This document shows, in pieces, positions 22,838 through 31,589 of a stretch of DNA of 50,193 nt. The position numbers and the translations under genes were made by a program. The notes beneath the pieces were generated by a model. The model did no database searches. It saw only the letters and a list, made by a program, of their open reading frames with translations, and was not told the DNA's origin. Each line of letters opens with the position of its first letter. The first letter of the stretch is position 1. Source of the stretch: Trichocoleus sp. Its GTDB lineage: Bacteria > Cyanobacteriota > Cyanobacteriia > Elainellales > Elainellaceae. The DNA lies in NCBI GenBank assembly GCA_036702865.1, contig DATNQD010000031.1:1-50193 (forward strand), in the 5' to 3' direction.

Positions 22838-22847
22838 ACCACCGCTT
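22827..22847 (-). terminator. Hairpin with U-tract facing leftward at the end of the early gene
   Basis: AAGCGGT (22827-22833), a 7-nt loop and ACCGCTT (22841-22847) form a perfect 7-bp stem. The A-run at 22822-22828 gives a U-tract only on the minus strand, so it would stop leftward transcripts such as read-through from the integrase before they reach the operators. It overlaps the stop of the 106-aa gene. Confidence 0.6.
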
Positions 22848-22870
22848 ACTGGAAAAATCTTGGATTGCTT

Positions 22871-23170
22871 ATGAATATCACTGTACAAAGAATAGTCTCA
22901 GAAAGTCTAGCAGTTCGCCTTCTGCCTGTCGTTCCGCTGGCTTTCCTTAATGAGGTTTATCCCGATGGCGTCCCTGTTTCCCCCTGTCTCATCTCCCTAG
23001 ATGGGCGGGATTGCTATGAATTTAGCCCGAACGCTGTTCCAGACGAAACAGTGAAAACGATGCTGGCTCAGTCCATCTCCTCAGATGCCTATCCCCTGCA
23101 TCTATTGATGGGCTTGCTCAACTACGGGACTGTGATGATTCCGATCGAATGGACTGAAGGAGCAAAGTAA
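22871..23170 (+). CDS. Hypothetical protein (99 aa)
   Basis: Starting at ATG 22871 (MNITVQRIVSESLAV). The small mixed alpha/beta protein contains YPDGVPVSPCLISLDGRDCY and belongs to no family I recognise. It is followed 2 bp later by the next gene, in the replication block. Confidence 0.6.
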   Translation: MNITVQRIVSESLAVRLLPVVPLAFLNEVYPDGVPVSPCLISLDGRDCYEFSPNAVPDETVKTMLAQSISSDAYPLHLLMGLLNYGTVMIPIEWTEGAK

Positions 23171-23172
23171 CA

Positions 23173-23391
23173 ATGAAACCCAATCTAGAAGACTACTTTC
23201 GTGAGCACGTTGGCAAAGCGATCGATTTTCGAGTCAGGGTGCTGCAAACCTCTGAGAGCGGGGTTGAATTCCTTATCCACCCCCAAGATGTGAACGGAAG
23301 GACTGCAAACTATTTTGTTAGAGATGATTCAGTACAGCTAGTTTCTATCACCAATCCGCCAGCCGAGCCAACAGAGGGAGCTGCGGAATGA
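23173..23391 (+). CDS. Hypothetical protein (72 aa)
   Basis: A small beta-rich protein (GKAIDFRVRVLQTSESGVEF) with no recognised family. It overlaps the exonuclease start by 4 bp (ATGA), so the two are co-translated; it may assist DNA metabolism, for example as a small single-strand-binding or accessory protein, though no such signature is visible. Confidence 0.62.
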   Translation: MKPNLEDYFREHVGKAIDFRVRVLQTSESGVEFLIHPQDVNGRTANYFVRDDSVQLVSITNPPAEPTEGAAE

Positions 23392-23999
23392 GTGACCAAC
23401 AGAAAGCTGCTAAATGGGCATTTGACCTACTCCAAACTGAGTTCTGCATCCTGGATACAGAAACAACTGGCTTAGGTCCCACTGCTGAAATCTGCCAGAT
23501 AGCTGTCACCAGTCGGATGAATGAGGTGCTGTTTAACTCCCTGGTTTGTCCCACAGTGCCGATCGAACCTGATGCAAGTGCCATTCATGGACTCACCGCT
23601 GAAGATGTGGCAGCAGCTCCCACCTTTGAGGAGGTTCTCATTCCCCTGATGAAGGCGATCGCCAAGCGTGACCTCATCATCTACAACTGCGAATTTGACC
23701 TGAAACTGATTCGCCAATCAGCCAGAGTGCACGGCATTCCCCTTGCTTTTCCTACGAGCGATCGACGGCAATGCCGCATTTGGTTAGGCGGTGGCTCCAT
23801 TCAATGTGCCATGCTCCAATACTCTGCGTGGTGCGGGGAGTGGAACGACTACTACGGTAACTATCGCTGGCAGAAGCTACCCGGCGGCGATCACACTGCT
23901 CTAGGTGACTGCCTCGCCACTGCCAAGATCATTAATGAAATGGCAGCCAGCTACAAACCAGTAGAGCCAGTTCAGGAATACAGCGAAATCGACTTCTAA
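23388..23999 (+). CDS. DnaQ-like DEDDh 3'-5' exonuclease
   Basis: The 203-aa product has all motifs of the DEDDh exonuclease family: Exo I DTETTG (Asp23, Glu25), Exo II NCEFDLKL (Asp104) and Exo III HTALGDCLAT (His169, Asp174). It has one domain, like the polymerase III epsilon subunit's catalytic part or stand-alone phage exonucleases. Within a block that also encodes a primase it probably processes element DNA during replication. A hairpin terminator follows. Confidence 0.88.
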   Translation: MSDQQKAAKWAFDLLQTEFCILDTETTGLGPTAEICQIAVTSRMNEVLFNSLVCPTVPIEPDASAIHGLTAEDVAAAPTFEEVLIPLMKAIAKRDLIIYNCEFDLKLIRQSARVHGIPLAFPTSDRRQCRIWLGGGSIQCAMLQYSAWCGEWNDYYGNYRWQKLPGGDHTALGDCLATAKIINEMAASYKPVEPVQEYSEIDF

Positions 24000-24005
24000 A
24001 AAACA

Positions 24006-24037
24006 GGGGGGAGAGTGTCTAGCTCATCCCCCCTTTG
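24006..24037 (+). terminator. Hairpin after the exonuclease gene
   Basis: AGGGGGGA (24006-24013) and TCCCCCCT (24028-24035) form a perfect 8-bp stem with a 14-nt loop, followed by TTT and preceded by an A-run. It lies 6 bp after the exonuclease stop and may terminate in both directions or attenuate reading into the primase gene. Confidence 0.65.
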
Positions 24038-24095
24038 AATTCCTATTTAGTTCACGTCGTTCATCCTTCCCAGAAACAGGAATTCAAGACCACTA

Positions 24096-25688
24096 ATGAC
24101 TGTCACAAATTGTAAGACATCCACCAAATCCCCTGCGTATCAACCCACTCCAAAATTCGAGTACGTTCCAGAATGGGATGAATTTCTAGAACTTTTTCCC
24201 CATCGTTTCGACTACCTATTTGCTCCCCATCCTGATCCAGGCGATCGTCCTGATTGGCAAACTGAAAGCAGGCACCCACTCACCGATCGGCTTATCATGC
24301 AAGGCGCTCGTCTATTTGGCGTCAGGTTCGGACCTACAACAAACTATTTGCTCCTCGACATCGATCGCAAATCAGCCTACCATCCAGCCCGTGACCCGCA
24401 AGCGATCGCCCGCATTGTCGAGGCACTAGAACCGCTCGGACTCTATAAATACGTTGCCATCACCTCCAGCTATAGCGGCGGCATTCACCTGTACTTCCCC
24501 TTTCCCTGGAAGCATCCGAGCTGGTCAGTTGCCCAAGCTGTCGAGATTTTGTTGGAGAGAGCAGGTCTAAAACTCAATCGAGGTCAACTAGAGCTATTCC
24601 CCAACCCTAAAAAAGATGCCCAGTCGCTCTACAACGGTCACCGCTTGCCCCTCCAGGCAGGCTCCTACTTGCTCAACTCAGAGTTTGAGCAGACCTTCAC
24701 CAGCCGCGCGGAATTTGTAAATCGTTGGCGATTTGCCTGGATGCATAACGGCTTTGGGGCTGACCAGATCGAGCGAACCTTAAGCCTCCAGCGCAAAAAA
24801 TATCGCACCATGGGCACAAGCGCCCAAAAATTCCTCAACGATTTGAATGCCGAAATCAAAACTGGCTGGACCGGACACGGGCAAACAAACAACCTGATAG
24901 GAAGGATTGCTCTACGCGAGTACATCTTCTACCACTACACCCACGGCGGCGACCCGCTCCACGGCATCCCTTTGATTGAGCGCATTGTAGATGTAGCGAC
25001 TAGCCTCCCTGGGTATGAGGAATGGTGCAGACATCAGCATGAGATCTATTGTTGTGCTGAATATTGGGCAAGATGCGCTGAACTCTCGGAATATTACCCC
25101 TACAAAGGCAAGGAGCACGCCGCTGCCCTCTCAGAGGATCAGAAAACAAACTGGAATCTGAAGCAAGCTGAGGAGGCACAAGCGCGAATCCTCGCTGCTG
25201 TCACCGACCTAAAAAGCCAGAACGCTTTGCCAGAGGGCATAGGAGCAAGAGCAAAGGCTCTAGAAGCCTATGGAATTAGTGGTTCAACGCTCTACAAATA
25301 TAAGGCTCTCTGGCATCCCAAAACGCTAGAACCCGCGCCAGACGGTCTTTTACACCCTGTTCAGGAAATCGAGGCAGATCCGCGATCGCCAGAACCCGCG
25401 CCAGATGGTCTTTTACACCCTGTCGAGACAATAAGCTTTTATTTAGGCTCGGAAGATGCGCCTCCAGCGCAATCTTCCAGCCATCCCTTCTTTGAGGCTG
25501 TTGGGGGGTGTGGGGGGTTATCCACAGCGGACGGCATCGCTCATCTTCGCAGCATTGTTGCTGCCATCCAGCACCGTCAGAGCCAACCTCCAGCGCCGGA
25601 CGACCCGCCGCCCGATGAGAGGTGGTTCCGGTCCACAAATTTGTGGCAGCAGATGGCGATCGACCTGGAGGGTGAAGATGATGGTTAA
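24096..25688 (+). CDS. Archaeo-eukaryotic-type primase / replication protein
   Basis: The 530-aa product carries motifs of the AEP (PrimPol) superfamily: LLLDIDR with Asp88 and Asp90, and SYSGGIHLYF with His131. An ELFPN...GHRLPLQ segment at 166-187 matches the region that supplies the third motif. The middle part is helical and Cys-containing, and no helicase Walker motif is present. The C-terminal 130 residues are low-complexity with an in-frame duplication. A primase without its own helicase would use host helicase. The gene overlaps the next one by 11 bp. Confidence 0.75.
   Translation: MTVTNCKTSTKSPAYQPTPKFEYVPEWDEFLELFPHRFDYLFAPHPDPGDRPDWQTESRHPLTDRLIMQGARLFGVRFGPTTNYLLLDIDRKSAYHPARDPQAIARIVEALEPLGLYKYVAITSSYSGGIHLYFPFPWKHPSWSVAQAVEILLERAGLKLNRGQLELFPNPKKDAQSLYNGHRLPLQAGSYLLNSEFEQTFTSRAEFVNRWRFAWMHNGFGADQIERTLSLQRKKYRTMGTSAQKFLNDLNAEIKTGWTGHGQTNNLIGRIALREYIFYHYTHGGDPLHGIPLIERIVDVATSLPGYEEWCRHQHEIYCCAEYWARCAELSEYYPYKGKEHAAALSEDQKTNWNLKQAEEAQARILAAVTDLKSQNALPEGIGARAKALEAYGISGSTLYKYKALWHPKTLEPAPDGLLHPVQEIEADPRSPEPAPDGLLHPVETISFYLGSEDAPPAQSSSHPFFEAVGGCGGLSTADGIAHLRSIVAAIQHRQSQPPAPDDPPPDERWFRSTNLWQQMAIDLEGEDDG
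25328..25423 (+). repeat. In-frame 33-bp direct repeat in the primase C-terminus
   Basis: 25328-25360 and 25391-25423 match over 33 bp with one C/T difference, with a 63-bp period (21 codons). The repeat encodes EPAPDGLLHPV twice. A recent slippage or duplication in a linker is the simplest reading; the repeat may serve as a protein-binding tag. Confidence 0.85.
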
Positions 25689-25995
25689 CCTCACGATTGG
25701 CAAATCACTCCCTGATACCCTCATCAGCATCGAGATGAAGTTGCAGCGGCTGGGTTGGCTCACCCTCCACCGGGAAGGATGCCGCCGAGTTGTCTCCCTG
25801 CATGAACCACGCTTGGTTTTCTGGGCAGTTGCCTGCCTCGAACAAGCTGGCTGGAGCAAGGAAGTCATTATCAGAATGCTCGACTCTCAGCCAGTGAGTC
25901 GCCATTGGTGGGTTCTACGGCAAATGTTGCCTGACGATGCGCTGTACACGCTAGATGCCAAATTGGACCAGATTGGAGGGGTGGAGGATGCCTAA
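25678..25995 (+). CDS. Hypothetical small protein after the primase (105 aa)
   Basis: ATG codons at 25678 and 25681 follow GGAGGG; the second has the better spacing. The start lies inside the end of the primase gene. The helical product (VFWAVACLEQAGWSKEVIIR) has no recognised family. It is probably a replication or regulatory accessory protein. Confidence 0.65.
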   Translation: MMVNLTIGKSLPDTLISIEMKLQRLGWLTLHREGCRRVVSLHEPRLVFWAVACLEQAGWSKEVIIRMLDSQPVSRHWWVLRQMLPDDALYTLDAKLDQIGGVEDA

Positions 25996-25998
25996 GCA

Positions 25999-26256
25999 AT
26001 GACTGAATTTATCGACAAACATGAGGCAGCAAAATTGCTTCGAGTCCACTACAACACGATCGGCAGGTATCGTAAATCTCAGACAGTTGGCTGGATAGAG
26101 GGCGTTCATTATGCAGCTCTGCCCTCTGGGGAAATTCGTTATAACAAACCAATGCTGTTGGATTGGCTCACAAATCGACATGACCCACAAGCCCACCTGC
26201 GAGCGATCGAAATCTATCAAGCTTCCCTCCTTAGCAATCAGCGCCGGAAAGCTTAG
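25999..26256 (+). CDS. Excisionase-like helix-turn-helix protein
   Basis: The 85-aa product has a MerR/Xis-type winged-helix motif: DKHEAAKLLRVHYNTIGRYR followed by the GWIEGVHYAALPSGEIRYNK wing. Its length and place beside the integrase fit a recombination directionality factor. Its stop overlaps that of the convergent integrase gene by 4 bp. It is the last rightward gene of the replication transcript, so excision would rise with early transcription. Confidence 0.75.
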   Translation: MTEFIDKHEAAKLLRVHYNTIGRYRKSQTVGWIEGVHYAALPSGEIRYNKPMLLDWLTNRHDPQAHLRAIEIYQASLLSNQRRKA

Positions 26257-27371
26257 TCCTCTAACAGGTCTGGAAAATGCGGTCGCCCTTGAACGTTGCC
26301 AGCATATCGCCTGAGCAGCGTCTCAATCCGATGTCCGGTTTGTTCCGAGATAGCAGCTGGGGACATGCCCCGATCGAGAGCGTGACTAATTAAAGTGTGG
26401 CGAGTGTTGCGAGGGGAACGATAAGGAATTCCCCCAGCTTCTAAGACTGGCTTCCAATAACGCTTTCTAAAATTGCCATCTCGAATTGCACAACCCTCAG
26501 CAGATGTAAAGATGAGGTCATCTGGCCCACTGTTCTTTAACCTGCGCTGTTGCAGCATCTGTTGTAGCCGCGGGGGAATGGAGACGAAGCGATCGCGCTC
26601 AGTTTTGGTTGCCTTCCTTCCCTGGCGGCTATAGCTCTCCCCAATCCAGCAAACAGAGTAGTCATCCGAGAGATGCTTCCACTTTAGGGCGATCGCCTCC
26701 CCAATACGACAACCCACCCCCAACAGAAAATTGACAAAATCCGCATAGTGGCTGTATTCCGAGTTGTTGCGAAATGCCGCAACAATTTTTTTAATTTCCT
26801 CACTCGTAAATGGTTTAGGAGCTTGTCTGGGTGGAACTTTGACCCTGACCCCACCCCAAGGATTACTCACCACAATTCCCTTCTTCTGTCCCCACTGCCA
26901 TGCTGCATTGCCCAGCTTGAGCCATTCCCGCAACGTGACAGGAGCAAGTTTGCGAGATAAATATGCTTGAAACTTCTCCACATCTGCTTCAGTAACATTT
27001 TCAGCAATCTGCTCGCGGAAATGTTGTGCTAGATGTCCCTGAAATGCTTGGTACTTCGCCAAAGTCTGCTGATAAACTGACTTCGATTTGTATTGAGTGA
27101 ACTGCTCAAACAACTCCGTCACCTTGACTCTAGAGTGGTTAGGATTTTGTGGTTTGTACTTTGCCAGTGTGCGGTCAAAATTACCTGTTGCTAGGTCGCC
27201 TTCTATCACCCTTGCTTTGGCTTCAGCCACTAACCGATTCACCTTGCCCTCAGGTAATCCCAGATAGAGATAGAACCGCTTCCCCTGGTAACTCCAACAG
27301 AGACGCAACCGATCTCGAAAGTTCTGCACCACAACTGAACCTTTAGGAGCTTTCTTGCGTTTCTCAGCCAA
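26253..27371 (-). CDS. Tyrosine recombinase (integrase)
   Basis: The 372-aa product has an N-terminal arm-binding domain (KGSVVVQNFRDRLRLCWSYQ), a core-binding SAM-like domain (about 90-165) and a catalytic domain. Visible catalytic residues are Arg in GCRIGEAIAL, Lys in TKTERDR, Arg324 in RNTRHT, His347 in TGH and Tyr356 in RRYAG. The position usually held by the first His of box II (HxxR) is Arg, a variation also known in related enzymes. It reads toward the element interior and its ATG lies 141 bp from attR, so it acts on the adjacent tRNA-Val site. Confidence 0.95.
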   Translation of the reverse strand: MAEKRKKAPKGSVVVQNFRDRLRLCWSYQGKRFYLYLGLPEGKVNRLVAEAKARVIEGDLATGNFDRTLAKYKPQNPNHSRVKVTELFEQFTQYKSKSVYQQTLAKYQAFQGHLAQHFREQIAENVTEADVEKFQAYLSRKLAPVTLREWLKLGNAAWQWGQKKGIVVSNPWGGVRVKVPPRQAPKPFTSEEIKKIVAAFRNNSEYSHYADFVNFLLGVGCRIGEAIALKWKHLSDDYSVCWIGESYSRQGRKATKTERDRFVSIPPRLQQMLQQRRLKNSGPDDLIFTSAEGCAIRDGNFRKRYWKPVLEAGGIPYRSPRNTRHTLISHALDRGMSPAAISEQTGHRIETLLRRYAGNVQGRPHFPDLLED

Positions 27372-27484
27372 ATTTGCACCTCAAACCTATCTCAATTTGT
27401 GGTGTAGATTAGTGCAAATTGGTATCAATTGGTATATCTTTGAGCCACTTCCCTATACTTAACTCATTGCGCTAAAAACATAAA

Positions 27485-27505
27485 AACCCGCTACTGAGGC
27501 GGGTT
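27485..27505 (-). terminator. Terminator for tRNA-Val, carried on the element side
   Basis: AACCCGC (27485-27491), a 7-nt loop and GCGGGTT (27499-27505) form a perfect stem. On the minus strand it is followed by TTTTTATGTTTTT. It lies just past the tRNA 3' end inside the element, so the insert supplies the terminator of the restored tRNA. Confidence 0.85.
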
Positions 27506-27511
27506 AGGGGT

Positions 27512-27586
<75 letters not shown>

Positions 27587-28335
27587 GCACAAGAAGCTAA
27601 TTTAGCATAAGTTTTGAGAAAGGTGCAATTCCGATCGCCAGTTTTTCTGAAAGTTCTGCCGCAGCATTGAGCGTGAACTGCAACGAGATAACCCGTATAG
27701 GGGAAGCCGATCAGCGCGTTCGGTAATTATTCTGAAGCTATCGAGACTGTAAGTGTTAGACTAACGATGATTGTCATTCGTCAAGAGGTTGCAGAGAGTT
27801 GAAACATTTTTCATTTGCTGGACGCCCCTGGCTTTCCGTGTGGTATCTGGAAATGAAACTGCAACGCAAACGGCTGTCTGATCCGGCTCTCTCTTGGGCA
27901 GACCGATGCGAAGGACCCAGTATGCGCTGATCGACCTGTAACTGTAGGTTTGTGAGCATCTCTTCAGATGTAACTGGCTAATCGCTTAACAAACTCGGTC
28001 GATCGCTGATAAATCAAAGATTTTTTCAACTCAAATTTGAACTGTTGGGGAATTGTGCTGTTGAGGCAGTGCTGCTTATGGGTAATTCTCAGATAATCCT
28101 GAGACAGTTTTGGCTGCAACCAGAATATAGAACTAGATCTGGTTTGTCAGTCAGGCTTGTCGCTTTGTGCGATAGCAATTGCAGGGGCGTTTAGAGTAGC
28201 TTGACCAAGCAAAGCTCAGCTCACCTGTTCTCTATCTAATCAAAGGTCTGGTGATTGTCCCTCTAGGCAGTACGTTCCCCCAGTTCAGGCGCGAAATTCT
28301 GTCCTGTTTGTATTTCATCTGTCTGGGAGAGCAAA
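27587..28335. other. Intergenic region, no gene seen
   Basis: This stretch between tRNA-Val and the speY-like gene holds only short frames without ribosome-binding sites or familiar products. It should contain the tRNA promoter at its left end and the promoter of the next gene at its right end. I see no repeat or RNA gene. Confidence 0.5.
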
Positions 28336-29577
28336 ATGTCAAAATTACGTAGTCGCAAAATCGCACCCGCCCCAATGCCTGCTGCAATTAGCGTGGTGGA
28401 TTTGATCGATGGATACTTCACGGCGTATAACTCGGCTCGGTTGCGCGAAGCCTGCCATCTGTTGAGTGAGGAAGTGATGCAGCCTGGAGTGACTGTTGGA
28501 CTCAGCTTATCAGGTGCCATGACTCCAGCCGGATTTGGAGTCTCTGTCCTGGCTCCGCTGATGCAGCATGGTTTTATCGATTGGATCATTAGCACAGGAG
28601 CGAATTTATATCACGACATTCATTACGGTCTGGGTCTAGATCTTTATGCCAGCAACCCTTTTGTTGATGATGTGAAGCTCCGCCAAGAAGGACGAATTCG
28701 CATCTACGACATTGTGTTTGGCTACGATGTGCTACTAGAAACTGATGCATTTATTCGAGAATTGCTGAAGGCAGAACCCTTTCAAAAGCGCATGGGTACG
28801 GCGGAGTTTCACTATCTTCTAGGTAAGTATGTCTATGCGGTGGAGCAGCAATTGGGCGTCAAGCACTCCTGCCTGCTGTCAATGGCATATCAGTGTGGTG
28901 TGCCTATCTATACTTCTTCACCTGGTGATAGCTCGATCGGCATGAATGTCGCGGCTCTGGCTCTGGAAGGCTACAAGCTGGTGATTGATCCCTCGATCGA
29001 TGTCAACGAAACAGCGGCGATCGCTTATGCAGCACGTGAGTCTGGAATTGAAGGTGTTGAAGGCAAAAGTGCTGCCCTGATTATTGGCGGCGGTAGTCCA
29101 AAGAACTTTTTGCTGCAAACTCAACCTCAGCTTCATGAAGTCCTGGGTTTAGCAGAGCGTGGACATGATTACTTTGTGCAAATCACGGATGCTCGTCCAG
29201 ATACGGGTGGTTTGTCTGGGGCAACCCCTGCTGAAGCCGTAAGCTGGGGCAAAGTTGATCCAGAAGAACTGCCCAGCACGATCGTTTGCTACACCGACAG
29301 CACGATCGCCTTACCAATCATGAGTGCCTACGTGATTAATCAGTGTGAACCGCGTCCTCTCAAGCGACTTTACGATCGCCGGGAAGCCATGGTCGAAACT
29401 TTGCGTCAAGACTATCTGGCAGCCCTGGCACAGCAGCCAGAACAACCGACGATCGCGATTGCCGCCACTGTAAAGCAAGCGATCGATCAGCCGCAGCCTG
29501 TTGCAACCTATCCTTGCGGAACGCCGATCCGTAAAGCCGATCGCAACGGACATCAGAAAAACATGGCAGGGGTTTGA
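28336..29577 (+). CDS. speY: Deoxyhypusine synthase-like homospermidine biosynthesis protein
   Basis: The 413-aa protein belongs to the deoxyhypusine synthase family. Blocks seen are SLSGAMTPAG (57-66), STGANLYHD (86-94) and EAVSWGK with Lys306 at the position of the lysine that forms the imine intermediate. Bacteria lack the eIF5A target; cyanobacterial members are annotated as homospermidine biosynthesis proteins (SpeY) making polyamines from putrescine or spermidine with NAD. The last 55 residues are a variable tail. It appears to be a single-gene unit, and an imperfect GC-rich hairpin at about 29579-29627 follows it. Confidence 0.82.
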   Translation: MSKLRSRKIAPAPMPAAISVVDLIDGYFTAYNSARLREACHLLSEEVMQPGVTVGLSLSGAMTPAGFGVSVLAPLMQHGFIDWIISTGANLYHDIHYGLGLDLYASNPFVDDVKLRQEGRIRIYDIVFGYDVLLETDAFIRELLKAEPFQKRMGTAEFHYLLGKYVYAVEQQLGVKHSCLLSMAYQCGVPIYTSSPGDSSIGMNVAALALEGYKLVIDPSIDVNETAAIAYAARESGIEGVEGKSAALIIGGGSPKNFLLQTQPQLHEVLGLAERGHDYFVQITDARPDTGGLSGATPAEAVSWGKVDPEELPSTIVCYTDSTIALPIMSAYVINQCEPRPLKRLYDRREAMVETLRQDYLAALAQQPEQPTIAIAATVKQAIDQPQPVATYPCGTPIRKADRNGHQKNMAGV

Positions 29578-29784
29578 TGGGGGTTGAGGGGAAAGATTTG
29601 CACTGCTCCCTTTCCTCTAACCCTTACCCTTTGCTAGAGGTCACTCAAAACTAGGAAAAGAATGGCTCTGTGTCCTAACTGAAAAAAGATACAGAGTCTT
29701 TATTGTGTTTGCCTGGTCGATCGGGGTTCTGAGAACGAATGGGACGAGCAGATTGCCCAAAACCCACCCCTAAAATTTGCTCTC

Positions 29785-30507
29785 TTATCCTCCACCCATC
29801 TGCCGCACGACCAGATCCGCTAAAGCAGGTGTTGCCCCGATCGGTTGATTTAAATGGAGTTTGACGTAGGGAAACTGCTGTTGGAGTCGCTGCACTTGCT
29901 GTTCGATCGCATCAGTAATGCCGCCCGCAAACAAAAAGTAGGGCAAGATCACAATCTCTTGGCAGCCTCGCTTAACCCAGGTTGTAATTTGCGTTTCTAA
30001 GTTGGGTTCAACTGACCAGAAAGCAGGCAAGGCATTAAGTTGAGCAGCAATTTGGGCGATCGGTTGGTTGGCTCCTTCACGTCGGCTCCCATGCGCCAGC
30101 AAAATTTTTCCGGTTGATGTTGAGGTGAGAAATTCATCGACGGGATTGAGCAAAAGCTTCCAGGGATCAGCGTTGCCTAAGTAGGGTAGAACTTCAACAG
30201 TTAAATTCGGCTCAATGTCCTGCTGGGCTGTCTCAACTTCAATGGGGATATCTTCCATCACATGAACCCCTGGCAAGAGAAACAGCGGCAGAACTTGTAA
30301 ATGTTCATAACCTTTCGCCAGAGCCGATCGCCCAAACTCCTGAATTTGTTGATGTAGGGGCTGAGGGGCTAATTCCAGAAAACCTGTACCGAGCAGCATG
30401 GCGGGCGATCGAGTAGAGACAAGTTTCGCCAGATGTTCCAGCGCGATTTGAGGACGCGGATCTCGACTTCCATGAGCAACCAATAAACAAGCAGAAGAAT
30501 TCAACAC
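29785..30507 (-). CDS. Sirohydrochlorin chelatase family protein (CbiX/SirB)
   Basis: The product has two chelatase half-domains, each opening with a metal-binding HGSR motif: LLVAHGSRDPRPQ at the N-terminus and ILLAHGSRREGANQ in the middle. This is the long two-domain form (about 240 aa). It inserts Co or Fe into sirohydrochlorin for cobalamin or siroheme synthesis. The frame is open to 30609 (TTG), but the extra 34 residues precede the domain and look non-coding. GTG at 30507 is my choice; the exact start is uncertain. Confidence 0.82.
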   Translation of the reverse strand: MLNSSACLLVAHGSRDPRPQIALEHLAKLVSTRSPAMLLGTGFLELAPQPLHQQIQEFGRSALAKGYEHLQVLPLFLLPGVHVMEDIPIEVETAQQDIEPNLTVEVLPYLGNADPWKLLLNPVDEFLTSTSTGKILLAHGSRREGANQPIAQIAAQLNALPAFWSVEPNLETQITTWVKRGCQEIVILPYFLFAGGITDAIEQQVQRLQQQFPYVKLHLNQPIGATPALADLVVRQMGGG

Positions 30508-31274
30508 AATAAAGCTTGCAGTAGGGGGCGAACAACAGTTGAGCAGCAGACAGGTAGAACGCTGCCTCTCGTTCCAAATTCTGACCGAAAATAACCTGGT
30601 GTGGAGCAATTTATCGTCATCTCAAGACAGAACTTTGGCTAACTTAGTCTGCGAGTAACCGTACTCCAAGCAAATCTGAAATTGACAGAGGAGATCATTA
30701 CACCATTTTCAGGGCGTGAAATGCCGCCATTTGAGAAAACAAAGTTAGCTTTCTCACCTTGGGAGTAGGTCACGGTCTTCAATTCGCGATGCACTCACTT
30801 TATATTTGCCCGATTCCTGCCCCACAGCCACGGTTACCTATAACCTCTTACAGAGCCATAAGCGGCAAGTACCCCTTCAGTATTACGGTTCTCCACCCAT
30901 AATTATTGCCTTACGAGTGATTCCCAAGCTCTATGCTGGTTTGTTAGTCTCATTACTATCTTTTCTGACCCACTTTCAATACTCGACTTGCTGGAACTCG
31001 AAAACAACGGAATAGTCCTTGTATCTATTTCAACCTTCTAGCGATCTGGCTCAATTGAAGCGGGAAAGTCGGCAGTTGATTCAATAGCGGAACTTGAGAA
31101 TCTAGCCCGCTAGTGTTTGCTGTCGATCGTGTTGCGCTCAGAATTTCTGAGAAGTCAGGCTACAGGAGTCAATCGATCGTTTAGGACAACAAGTTCAGCA
31201 ATCCAAACAGTGCTATTGCTCTGGGTCAGATTCGCTTGCGTCAAATTCTAATTCTCTTTTTATGAGGTTTCATT
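30508..31274. other. Intergenic region, no supported gene
   Basis: The only longer frame (30806-31015, plus) encodes a low-confidence 69-residue sequence without a ribosome-binding site or family. I see no structured RNA. Promoters for the two flanking divergent genes should be here. Confidence 0.45.
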
Positions 31275-31523
31275 ATGTTTCACCCAACTCATCTCTTGGT
31301 TTCTCGTTCTCGTCAAACGCCCGTACAACTGATTTCTTCTGAGAATGGCTATAAGCTCTTGACTGAACCCGAATGGGAACAAGGACGTGAGCCTGCCTTT
31401 GAAATGCGTCCGCGTCAGGGGTTTTTCTGCCAGGGCATTTCAGTGGTTGGATTTAAGCTAGAACCGATCGCTCTGGAAGCGGCTGTGCCTCAAACTGAGG
31501 AATCTCAACATGCAGCCTCATGA
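31275..31523 (+). CDS. Small conserved cyanobacterial protein (82 aa)
   Basis: The product begins MFHPTHLLVSRSRQTPVQLI after the AT-rich CTTTTTATGAGG leader. It has a central aromatic segment and no membrane helix or known domain. Proteins of this type are common in cyanobacteria without assigned function; that statement is from general knowledge. The frame and AGG-containing upstream region support it. Confidence 0.65.
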   Translation: MFHPTHLLVSRSRQTPVQLISSENGYKLLTEPEWEQGREPAFEMRPRQGFFCQGISVVGFKLEPIALEAAVPQTEESQHAAS

Positions 31524-31589
31524 GGTAACTGACTCCGGACAGCAAGACTCTGGAGTCTACTCTGCTTCAGTCTCTCGCTCAAGGTGAGG

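Noticed and set aside
27774-27959. 61-aa minus-strand frame upstream of the speY-like gene
   Set aside because: No ribosome-binding site, no family, and composition like non-coding DNA.
30806-31015. 69-aa plus-strand frame
   Set aside because: No ribosome-binding site or recognisable domain; treated as intergenic.
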